A model generated the notes under the pieces. That model had not been told where the DNA came from and made no database searches. It saw nothing but the letters and a program-made list of their open reading frames with translations. From Magnetospirillum sp. 64-120 (GTDB taxonomy: Bacteria; Pseudomonadota; Alphaproteobacteria; Rhodospirillales; Magnetospirillaceae), in contig MKVK01000046.1 in NCBI GenBank assembly GCA_001898825.1, forward strand, positions 231,123-295,122: a DNA stretch of 64,000 bases, given 5' to 3'. Below, in pieces: positions 1 to 9,107 of the stretch. The position numbers and the translations under genes were made by a program. Positions within the stretch are counted from its first letter, which is position 1. Every line of letters starts with the position of its first letter.

Positions 1-1796
1 TGGTTGGCCAGCGACTTCACTTCGCCGGCGACCACGGCGAAACCTTTTCCGGCTTCGCCCGCTCTTGCCGCCTCGATGGTGGCGTTCAGCGCCAGCAGAT
101 TGGTCTGGCTGGCGATCTGCTGGATCAGCGCCACCACTTCGCCGATGCGTGAGGCGGCGTCGGACAGGCCGCGCACGGTGGCGTCGGTGCGGTTCGCCTG
201 TTGCACCGCGTCCGAGGCGATGGCGGCGGCGTGGCTGACCTGACGGGAAATTTCGTCCACCGACGACGACAGCTCGTGGGTGGCGGCCGACACCGCCTGA
301 ACGTTGCTGGTCACCTGGCTGGTCATGGCGGTGACGTTGCCGGCCTGAACCAGGGTCTGGTCGGCATTGCCGGACAAAGTCTGGGAATTGCCCAGCAGCG
401 AATCCGACGACATCTGGATCAGTTCCACGATGTTGGCGACACGGCTGTCCAGCGAGGCGGCGACCCTTTCCATGTCGGCCTTGCGTTGAATGGCGGCCAT
501 CATCTCGGTTTCGGTCTTTTCCAGTTGGCCATAGCCCAGCTTGGCCTTGGTGGCCCGCAACAGAGCGTTCAGGCCATCGAATTCCTGAACGGTGGCCGGC
601 GGGATCTCATAAGCCAGGTTGCCGCTGGCGATGGCGTCGAAATGCCTTTCCATGACCGACATGGGGCGACGGACGAAGCGCAACAGCCAAGACGCGGCCA
701 ATGTGGCGGCCACCACGGTGGCCAGCAAGGCGACCAGGACGACGATCTTGGCATGCTGAACGGCGTCGTTGGCGGCGTCGTAGGTGCGCTGGGCGTCGCC
801 ATTCTGGTAATCCAGCAGCAGATTCAGCGCGGCGCTGGCTTCCTTGTATTTGGGGCGAAGCGTGCTGCCGACATGCGCACCCAAAGCGGCGGCATCGCCC
901 TTTTTCATCATTTCCAGGGCCGGCAGAAGCCCGTTTTGGGCAAAATCGGCCTGCTTCCGGCTGAAATCCTCGGCCAGGGCGTGCTCGCCGGCGGGGTGGT
1001 CGCCGCTGTCATAGGCGTTCCAGTCCTCGGTGATCTTGGTCATGTTGGTTTCGGCGCGTTTGATGCGCTCGGGCATGGGCTGCCAGGTTTCGCCGCGCAG
1101 CAGCTCGATTTCCGCCGCCAGCACGTTTTCGAAATTGTCCTGCATCAGGCTGGCGACGCCGCCCAGGTTCAGCACCGCCTTGGTGTTGTCGTGGTAAAGG
1201 TCGCCGACATTGTCGCGCAGGCCTTCCATGCCGACGGTGCCCAGGGTGGCGATCAGGACCATGGCGGCGACCATGCCGCCCAGAACCGCGGACAGGCGGC
1301 CGCGGATGCTGGCGAAGAACACCTTCAGCCGGGCGGCCAGCCCGGTCTGGACCACGCGCCCTTCACGCACAGCCAGCCCCTGGGCCTTGCCGTCGCGAAA
1401 GCGGGCATAGATGCTTTCGGCTGTGGACACCTGTTCACGGCTGGGCTTGCTGCGGATGGACACAAAGCCGGCGACTTGGCCGTTTTCGATCACCGGCGTG
1501 ACGTTGGCGCGCACCCAATAGAAGTCACCGTTCTTGCAGCGGTTCTTGACCAAGCCTTCCCACGGCTTGCCGTTCTTGACGGTCGCCCAAAGGTCGGCGA
1601 AGGCCTCTTTCGGCATGTGGGGGTGGCGCACCAGATTGTGGGGCTGGCCGATCAGCTCGTCGCGGGTATAGCCGCTGATGTCGACGAAGGCTTGGTTGAC
1701 GAAGGTGATGCGGCCGCCGGTGTCGGTGCGCGAGACCAGCATCTCGCCGTCCTTCATGACGATTTCACGGGTGGTGATCGGCTCGTTGATGCGCAT
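1..1796 (-). CDS. PAS-containing methyl-accepting chemotaxis protein (3' end outside window)
   Basis: Aerotaxis-type chemoreceptor that would signal through CheW/CheA. The frame opens at an ATG (complement of 1794-1796) and is still open at base 1, so 598 residues are visible. An N-terminal PAS domain (about residues 1-130, with [19 protein letters not shown]) resembles Aer. A first membrane segment lies near residues 170-185, an extracytoplasmic helical stretch follows, and a second membrane segment lies near 349-370. The MCP signalling coiled coil then contains the hairpin-tip motif [18 protein letters not shown] at about 562-580. PAS-MCPs of this kind often sense redox or oxygen through a cofactor; no cofactor ligand can be assigned here. 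It is divergent from pgm across a 232-bp gap. The absent C-terminus could hold further domains. Confidence 0.93.
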   Translation of the reverse strand, partial: MRINEPITTREIVMKDGEMLVSRTDTGGRITFVNQAFVDISGYTRDELIGQPHNLVRHPHMPKEAFADLWATVKNGKPWEGLVKNRCKNGDFYWVRANVTPVIENGQVAGFVSIRSKPSREQVSTAESIYARFRDGKAQGLAVREGRVVQTGLAARLKVFFASIRGRLSAVLGGMVAAMVLIATLGTVGMEGLRDNVGDLYHDNTKAVLNLGGVASLMQDNFENVLAAEIELLRGETWQPMPERIKRAETNMTKITEDWNAYDSGDHPAGEHALAEDFSRKQADFAQNGLLPALEMMKKGDAAALGAHVGSTLRPKYKEASAALNLLLDYQNGDAQRTYDAANDAVQHAKIVVLVALLATVVAATLAASWLLRFVRRPMSVMERHFDAIASGNLAYEIPPATVQEFDGLNALLRATKAKLGYGQLEKTETEMMAAIQRKADMERVAASLDSRVANIVELIQMSSDSLLGNSQTLSGNADQTLVQAGNVTAMTSQVTSNVQAVSAATHELSSSVDEISRQVSHAAAIASDAVQQANRTDATVRGLSDAASRIGEVVALIQQIASQTNLLALNATIEAARAGEAGKGFAVVAGEVKSLAN

Positions 1797-3656
<1,860 letters not shown>

Positions 3657-3657
<1 letters not shown>

Positions 3658-5033
3658 TGCCCCACACCTTCCACCCCACCATCCTGCGCGAATACGACAT
3701 TCGCGGAATCATCGGCGAAACGCTTTCCGCCGCCGATGCCCGCGCCATCGGCCAGGCCTTCGGCACCCGGGTCAGGAACAACGGCGGCAGCACCGTCTGT
3801 GTCGGCTGGGACGGACGGCTGTCGTCACCCATGCTGGCCGAGGCCTTGATCGAGGGCTTGGTGGCCACCGGCTGCCAGGTTCGGGCGGTGGGGCGCGGAC
3901 CGACGCCCATGCTGTATTACGCCGCCAAGGCGCGGGGCGCCGATGGCGGCATCATGGTTACCGGCAGCCACAACCCGCCCAACCACAACGGTTTCAAGAT
4001 GGTGCTGGCGGGTAAGCCGTTCTTCGGCCCCGACATCAAGGATCTGGGGCGCATCGCCGCATCCGGCGACTACGCCAGCGGCCAGGGGGCGGCCAGCGCC
4101 GACGACATCGCCGACGAATATGCCGGCCGACTGGCCAAGGATTTCGACGGCGAACGCGGTCTGAACGTGGTGTGGGACTGCGGCAACGGCGCGGCCGGCG
4201 AGATCGTCGGCAAGCTGACCCGTCTGTTGCCCGGCCACCACACCGTGTTGTTCGGCACCATCGACGGCAACTTCCCCAACCACCACCCCGATCCCACCGA
4301 GCCGCACAATCTGGTGGACCTGCAAAAGGCGGTGGCCGATCTGGGGGCCGACATCGGCATCGCCTTCGACGGCGACGGCGACCGTATCGGGGTGATCGAC
4401 GGCCAGGGCCGCATCCTGTGGGGCGACCAGATCCTGGTCATCCTGGCGGAAGACCTGCTGAAGACCCGACCCGGGGCCACCATCATCGCCGACGTGAAAG
4501 CGTCCAAGGTGTTCTTCGACGAAGTGGCGCGGCTGGGCGGCACCGCGATCATGGGCCGTACCGGCCATTCGCTGATCAAGACCCAGATGGCGGAAATCGG
4601 CGCGCCCTTGGCCGGCGAGATGAGCGGACACATCTTCTTCGCCGACCGCTATTACGGTTTCGACGACGCGCTTTACGCCGCCGTGCGGCTGCTGGGCATC
4701 GTCGGGCGCTGGCCGAAACAAAGTCTGGCTGATCGCAAGGACCAGTTGCCGCACATGGTCAACACCCCGGAATTGCGTTTCGACTGCGCCGAGGACAAAA
4801 AGTTCCAGGTGGTGGCCGAAGTGCGCGAACGTCTGGCGGCTTCGGGTGCCTGCGTCAACTCCATCGACGGCGTGCGGGTGGACACCGCCGACGGCTGGTG
4901 GCTGCTGCGGGCGTCCAACACCCAAGCCGTGCTGGTGGCCCGCTGCGAGGCCGCCGATCGGGCCGGCCTGGGCCGTCTGCGGGCGGAGCTCGAGGCCCAG
5001 TTGCTGGCCAGCGGCGTGGAGCTGCCCGTGTGA
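3657..5033 (+). CDS. Phosphomannomutase/phosphoglucomutase (AlgC/ManB type)
   Basis: Alpha-D-phosphohexomutase acting on mannose- or glucose-phosphates, supplying GDP-mannose or UDP-sugars for surface polysaccharides. The four family motifs are present: REYDIRG near residue 11, phosphoserine loop TGSHNPP (Ser104), metal loop DGDGD at 238-242, and GEMSGH in the sugar-binding domain. The protein has 458 residues, typical for bacterial bifunctional PMM/PGM. The ATG at 3657 overlaps the pgm stop (TGATG); a GTG one codon earlier is possible. Two distinct mutases in tandem suggest division between glucose and mannose substrates, but specificity cannot be read from sequence. Confidence 0.95.
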
Positions 5034-5476
5034 ACCTGTTCTTTTTCGGCACCTTGATGGACGACGACGTGCGCTCCATCGTCTGCGGCAAGGACGTGCC
5101 GGTGCGTCCCGCCAGCCTGCGCGGCTGGCGCCGACCGCATGTGGCCGGGCGGCATTATCCCATGCTGCTGGCGCAACCGGGGGCCCGACTGGCGGGTGTG
5201 GTGGCCCAAGACGTGGACGCCGAATCGGTCCGGCGTCTGCAAATTTATGAAGGTTGGGAATACGAGTTGCAGCCGTTCCGTCTGGAGACCGCCACCGGCC
5301 CGCTGGCCGCCCATGTCTTCACCTGTCCGCCGGGCATCGCCTGGGCCGAACCCGAATGGCGCCTGGATCGCTGGCAGATGCGGCACAAGCGGGTGTTCCT
5401 GCCCGAACTGCGGCGCCAGATGGCGGTGGTGCTGGCCGGCGGCCAAGGCGGCGGCCGACTGTGGCCCGGAGCTTAG
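5030..5476 (+). CDS. Gamma-glutamylcyclotransferase-like (AIG2/GGCT fold) protein
   Basis: Small protein of 148 residues with the GGCT-fold N-terminal signature FFFGTLM (family form YGTL/YGSL), a GWRRP segment and the usual IYEGWEYE acidic motif. The family includes gamma-glutamylamine and glutathione-related cyclotransferases, so the substrate is unknown. Translation starts at a GTG that overlaps the mutase stop codon (GTGA), making it the third cistron of a coupled operon. A second, unrelated GGCT-fold protein (ChaC type) lies at 38.2 kb. The gene ends directly at a repeat-associated TAGAGCGTG word. Confidence 0.8.
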   Translation: MNLFFFGTLMDDDVRSIVCGKDVPVRPASLRGWRRPHVAGRHYPMLLAQPGARLAGVVAQDVDAESVRRLQIYEGWEYELQPFRLETATGPLAAHVFTCPPGIAWAEPEWRLDRWQMRHKRVFLPELRRQMAVVLAGGQGGGRLWPGA

Positions 5477-5482
5477 AGCGTG
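5474..5482 (+). repeat. TAGAGCGTG repeat-boundary word
   Basis: The same nine bases occur at 5676-5684 and 28692-28700. At this copy and at 28692 the TAG is the stop codon of the upstream gene, and palindromic repeats follow 40-50 bp downstream. It looks like the edge of a dispersed intergenic element. Confidence 0.45.
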
Positions 5483-5520
5483 CTGTGGAAAACGCCGCTA
5501 TAGCGCCCTAATGCCTATTT

Positions 5521-5632
5521 TCGTCATGCCCGGACTTGATCCGGGCATCCACATGGCGTCGCCTAACCATCTGTTCTCAATAATATTCTTGCGGAGATAC
5601 ATGGATGGCCGGGTCAAGCCCGGCCATGACGA
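5521..5632. repeat. Bipartite intergenic palindromic repeat (two 31-bp inverted arms, 50-bp spacer)
   Basis: Left arm 5521-5551 and right arm 5602-5632 are inverted copies differing at four positions. Each arm is itself a hairpin with a 9-bp stem and a five-base loop (CTTGA, or TCAAG on the other strand). The four differences between the arms fall as two base-pair swaps (C-G to G-C and A-T to G-C), so both stems are preserved. This resembles REP/RIME-like palindromic units common between alphaproteobacterial genes. A second copy lies at 28731-28792. Confidence 0.85.
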
Positions 5633-5675
5633 ATCAAGCAAAATGGCAGGGCCTCCGAGTTTTTCCGCAGCCTGC

Positions 5676-5684
5676 TAGAGCGTG
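5676..5684 (+). repeat. TAGAGCGTG repeat-boundary word, second copy
   Basis: Identical to 5474-5482 and 28692-28700. Here it is not part of a stop codon; it lies before the 11-bp hairpin at 5719, as the other copies lie before the bipartite elements. Confidence 0.45.
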
Positions 5685-5718
5685 CCGCGCGAAATCTGAA
5701 ACGGTTCCGCAAGAAAAG

Positions 5719-5746
5719 CGTCATGCCCGCTTTCACGGGCATGACG
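5719..5746. repeat. Short hairpin related to the bipartite repeat
   Basis: Perfect 11-bp inverted repeat, 5719-5729 with 5736-5746, around a 6-base loop. It begins with the same CGTCATGCCCG edge as the element at 5521. It lies 33 bp beyond the stop of the cbiX-like gene transcribed towards it and may act as a transcript end, but has no U-tract. Confidence 0.6.
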
Positions 5747-5778
5747 GGCCGAGTGGTGCCGATTTCAAGTGTGCGGCT

Positions 5779-6549
5779 CTAAGGGGCAGGACTTAACGCG
5801 GCCTTGGCCATCTCGGCGATGATGTCCACCAGTTCCGGTTCGGCCCCCAGGCCAGTGGCCAGACGCACGGTGCGGCCGGCGATCTCGACCGGGCCGGTTT
5901 GGCCGGAAATCAACCCGAACAAGGGCGGGATGTCCTGGCTGGCGTGCATGCCTTGCGCCACCAGCAGCGGCAGCGCCACCACCTTGTCGCCCTTGACCAG
6001 ATCTTGCCAGTCCTGGGCGAAGGGGGCTTGTTCCAGGAAACACAGCGCCACCTCTGCGAAATAATTCTGCTGGGCGATGGCGGCGGCGATGGCGCGGGGC
6101 GTGTCGCCGGCGCCACCCGGACGCGACGACCCGTGGGCGATCAGCAACAGGCTGGTGTCTTGCGGCATCCAGCCGTTTTCCCGGCCGACTCCGTCGGCGC
6201 GACAGGCCATCAGGCCAGGAATGCGAGGGTTGCCGCCGGCCGGGGCGGTGTAATGGATGACACGGCCGTCACGGCGGGTCAGGCTGCCGTCCAGCCCCAT
6301 GGCCTTTGGGATCAAGCTGTCGGTGTAGTAACCCTTGCCGGCGAAGACCGGGATCACCACCACCTGCTTGGCGTGAACCATATCCAGCGCTTGGGCCAGA
6401 TAGGGTTCCTGCTTCATGAACACCGCCACCACCTCGGAGCAGATGCCGCTTTGCCGCAACTGATCGGCCAGGGCCAGGATGGGGGCGGCGCTTTCCGGGT
6501 GGCGTGACGAGCCATGGCCGACCAGGATCAGGGCGGTGCCGTCGTTCAT
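5779..6549 (-). CDS. Sirohydrochlorin chelatase, CbiX-like, duplicated
   Basis: Predicted to insert cobalt or iron into sirohydrochlorin during cobalamin or siroheme synthesis. The 256-residue protein contains two CbiX-like halves, the first opening with LVGHGSSRHPES and the second with LIAHGSSRPGG; each carries the chelatase His. This is the long form formed by gene duplication. The ATG start overlaps the cobA stop by four bases, so the pair is one operon feeding the same pathway: CobA makes precorrin-2 and this enzyme acts after oxidation to sirohydrochlorin. Whether the metal is Co or Fe cannot be read from sequence. Confidence 0.85.
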   Translation of the reverse strand: MNDGTALILVGHGSSRHPESAAPILALADQLRQSGICSEVVAVFMKQEPYLAQALDMVHAKQVVVIPVFAGKGYYTDSLIPKAMGLDGSLTRRDGRVIHYTAPAGGNPRIPGLMACRADGVGRENGWMPQDTSLLLIAHGSSRPGGAGDTPRAIAAAIAQQNYFAEVALCFLEQAPFAQDWQDLVKGDKVVALPLLVAQGMHASQDIPPLFGLISGQTGPVEIAGRTVRLATGLGAEPELVDIIAEMAKAALSPAP

Positions 6550-7322
6550 GCCTGTTGGGCCTGATCCTGGATGCCGTCGTGATGGAACCAATCCAGGGCC
6601 CCGGCCAAGGACACCACCCGGCCGACGATGATCAGGGTCGGCGCCTTCAATCCGGCGGCCTTGGCCTGGGCATCCAAGCTGGAAAGCGTGCCGATGATCC
6701 GGCGCTGACGGGGCGTGGTGCCGTTCTGGATGGCCGCCGCCGGCATGTCCGGGGACAGACCGGCCTTGATCAGTTCGTCGGAAATCAACGACAGGTTGGA
6801 CAGGCCCATATAGATGGCGAGCGTGCAATCGGCGTCGGCCAGCTTGGTCCAATCGTAATCCAGCGGCTTGCCGTCGCGGCAATGACCGGGCAGGAAACGC
6901 ACGCCCTGGGACAGGCCGCGATGAGTCAGCGGAATGCCGGCATAGGTGGCGCAGCCGGATGCCGAGGAAATGCCCGGCACAACTTCGAAGGGGATGCCCG
7001 CCTTGGACAAGACTTCCGCTTCTTCCGATCCGCGGCCGAAGACGAAGGGGTCGCCACCCTTCAGGCGCACCACCGTGCGGCCGCTTTTGCCCAAGGACAC
7101 AAGCAATTCGTTGATTTCGTCCTGGCCCAGCTCGTGCTTGGCGGTCTGCTTGCCGGCATAGATGCGGGTGACGCCATGGGGGATCAGTTCCATGATTTCC
7201 GGGCTGACCAGACGGTCGAACACCACCACCTCGGCCTGGCCGATCAGGCGCAGCGCCTTGACCGTCAAAAGGTCCGGGTCGCCGGGGCCGGCCCCCACCA
7301 GATACACCTTGCCTGTCGTCAT
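6546..7322 (-). CDS. cobA: Uroporphyrinogen-III C-methyltransferase (SUMT)
   Basis: S-adenosylmethionine-dependent enzyme converting uroporphyrinogen III to precorrin-2, the branch point to siroheme, cobalamin and heme d1. The 258-residue protein shows the family motifs VYLVGAGPGDPDLLT at the N-terminus, VVRLKGGDPFVFGRGSEE, VVPGISSA, and GIPLTHRG. The ATG at 7322 was chosen over one 63 bases upstream because an AGGAG lies seven bases before it and the family starts there. It is single-function, with no CysG dehydrogenase/chelatase part, and coupled to the CbiX-like gene. A nirE role in heme d1 synthesis is an alternative. Confidence 0.93.
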   Translation of the reverse strand: MTTGKVYLVGAGPGDPDLLTVKALRLIGQAEVVVFDRLVSPEIMELIPHGVTRIYAGKQTAKHELGQDEINELLVSLGKSGRTVVRLKGGDPFVFGRGSEEAEVLSKAGIPFEVVPGISSASGCATYAGIPLTHRGLSQGVRFLPGHCRDGKPLDYDWTKLADADCTLAIYMGLSNLSLISDELIKAGLSPDMPAAAIQNGTTPRQRRIIGTLSSLDAQAKAAGLKAPTLIIVGRVVSLAGALDWFHHDGIQDQAQQA

Positions 7323-7523
7323 CTTGGTCTCCTGTCCGCCCTGTTCGGTATTTTGTTTATTATGTTGATCTAATGTAGCGGTCATCGTCTTCGGGCTGCC
7401 AGCAAAATCACGACTTCAGCGAAATTGGCATGATTCATCGGCCATTGCGAGACCTAGAACGAAAAGCTACCTTCGCCGAAAGTATCACCCCACCCCCCAG
7501 TTCATACCCAGGAAAAGCCGGCC

Positions 7524-8510
7524 GTGAACGCCAGCCCCGCATCGCATAAAGCCCATGCCCGTCACCGTTCCTTGCGGCGGACGGTCTATCATATGCTGGG
7601 TGGCGAAGGTCACAGCGATCCTTGGGTCAAGGCCGTCGACTGGTTCCTGATCGTCATGGTGGCGCTGAACGTGCTGGCGGTGGTGCTGGAATCCATCGAG
7701 CATCTGTCCATCGCCCATGGCCCGGTCTTCCACGCCTTCGACCTGTTCTCGGTGGCGGTGTTCAGCGTCGAATACCTGCTGCGGCTGTGGACGGCGGTGG
7801 AACTGAACGACAAACGCTTCCACCATCCGGTCTATGGGCGGTTGCGCTGGATGGTCTCGCCCATGGCGCTGATCGACCTGCTGGCGGTGTTGCCATTCTA
7901 TTTGGGCATGTTCGTGGAAATGGACCTGCGCGCCATCCGCGTGCTGCGGGTGCTGCGGGTGTTCAAGTTGGGTCGCTATTCCATGGCCATGAGCGTCATG
8001 GTGGCGGTGGCGCGCCAGGAAACCCGCGCCATCGGCGCCGTGCTGTTCGTCATGCTGGTGGTGCTGATCTTCACCTCAAGCCTGATGTATCTGTTCGAAC
8101 ACCACGCCCAGCCCCATGTCTTCGCCGACATACCCACCGCCATGTGGTGGTCGGTGGTGACGCTGACCACCTTGGGCTATGGCGACATGGTGCCCATCAC
8201 GCCTTTGGGTCGCATGCTGGGCGGGCTGACCGCTATTTTGGGTGTGGGCATGATCGCGTTGCCGGCCGGTGTGTTGGCGTCGGGCTTTTCCGAACAGATC
8301 CGGCAGCGCCGCCAGGAATATCGCGAAGCGGTGGAACGCGCCCTGGAAGACGGCACCATCACCCGGCGTGAACGCCGTCACCTGGACGATGTCCGTCTGC
8401 AACTGGGGCTGTCCGAGGAACAGGCGGCGGCCATTCTGGAACACGCGGTCAAGCATCCCGATCATTGTCCCCATTGCGGTGGGGTGCTGCACCGGGGCGA
8501 CGGCGCCTAG
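7524..8510 (+). CDS. Voltage-gated potassium channel (six transmembrane segments)
   Basis: Inner-membrane K+ channel subunit, expected to form tetramers. Segments S1-S6 are recognisable: S1 near residues 38-57, S2 70-92, S3 108-130, an S4 voltage sensor near 135-152 with Arg every third residue (RAIRVLRVLRVFK), S5 168-194, the selectivity filter TLGYGD at 216-221, and S6. There is no cyclic-nucleotide-binding domain; a charged cytoplasmic helix follows and ends in CPHCGG (Cys315, Cys318), a possible metal knuckle. The GTG start follows GGAAAAG. Its last four bases overlap the end of the convergent gene downstream. Confidence 0.93.
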   Translation: MNASPASHKAHARHRSLRRTVYHMLGGEGHSDPWVKAVDWFLIVMVALNVLAVVLESIEHLSIAHGPVFHAFDLFSVAVFSVEYLLRLWTAVELNDKRFHHPVYGRLRWMVSPMALIDLLAVLPFYLGMFVEMDLRAIRVLRVLRVFKLGRYSMAMSVMVAVARQETRAIGAVLFVMLVVLIFTSSLMYLFEHHAQPHVFADIPTAMWWSVVTLTTLGYGDMVPITPLGRMLGGLTAILGVGMIALPAGVLASGFSEQIRQRRQEYREAVERALEDGTITRRERRHLDDVRLQLGLSEEQAAAILEHAVKHPDHCPHCGGVLHRGDGA

Positions 8511-9055
8511 TCCAGCTTGTCCGGGTCCAAGGGCACCGGGCCTTTCACCGATGGATTGATGCGCAGCCCGGGAACCGGAATGTCGGCGACGCAACGGGCG
8601 TCGGCCAGCGCCACCCGGCGGTGGGTGACCTGGGCATGGGTCAGGGCCAGGGCCAGCAGGTCGGCGGCGAACAGGCCGGTGGCGGGGATCATCAACTGCC
8701 CGCTCAAGGCCCCCAGCAGGGGAATGGCGAACAACAGCGGCACCGCCAGGAACAGAAAGGCGTCGCGCCAGCGCTTGGCCCGCATGACCGACGCCGCCAG
8801 CAGGGCAAAGGGCGACTTGACCACCAGTTCCACGCCGGCATGGGCGATCACCTGGACCGCCACCTTGCGTGACGCGGCGGGCAGGCCGTCATCGTCGAAA
8901 TTGGCCAGCAGGAACAAACCGCTGGCATCGGCGGTGAAGGTTACCGGCAGGGCGTTGCTGGGCCAGCGCTCGCGCGGGATGTGCGGGCGGATCAGGCGGA
9001 AGACTTCCTGGCTGAACGGCGAAGCGGCGGAAAGGTAAACGAGGTCTTTGGTCAC
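8507..9055 (-). CDS. Conserved hypothetical membrane-associated protein
   Basis: Protein of 182 residues that I do not recognise. The N-terminal half is soluble and mixed alpha/beta in character. A hydrophobic stretch AFLFLAVPLLFAIPLLGAL near residues 98-116 could be a membrane hairpin, followed by another apolar region. The C-terminus is Pro- and Asp-rich. A GTG start is used. The stop overlaps that of the K+ channel gene by four bases, so transcription is convergent. No function is proposed. Confidence 0.7.
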   Translation of the reverse strand: MTKDLVYLSAASPFSQEVFRLIRPHIPRERWPSNALPVTFTADASGLFLLANFDDDGLPAASRKVAVQVIAHAGVELVVKSPFALLAASVMRAKRWRDAFLFLAVPLLFAIPLLGALSGQLMIPATGLFAADLLALALTHAQVTHRRVALADARCVADIPVPGLRINPSVKGPVPLDPDKLD

Positions 9056-9107
9056 GGCCTGGGTCCTGGAGGCTAAGTGTGCAGCTTAGCCCCAGGCGGG
9101 CCTGGGC

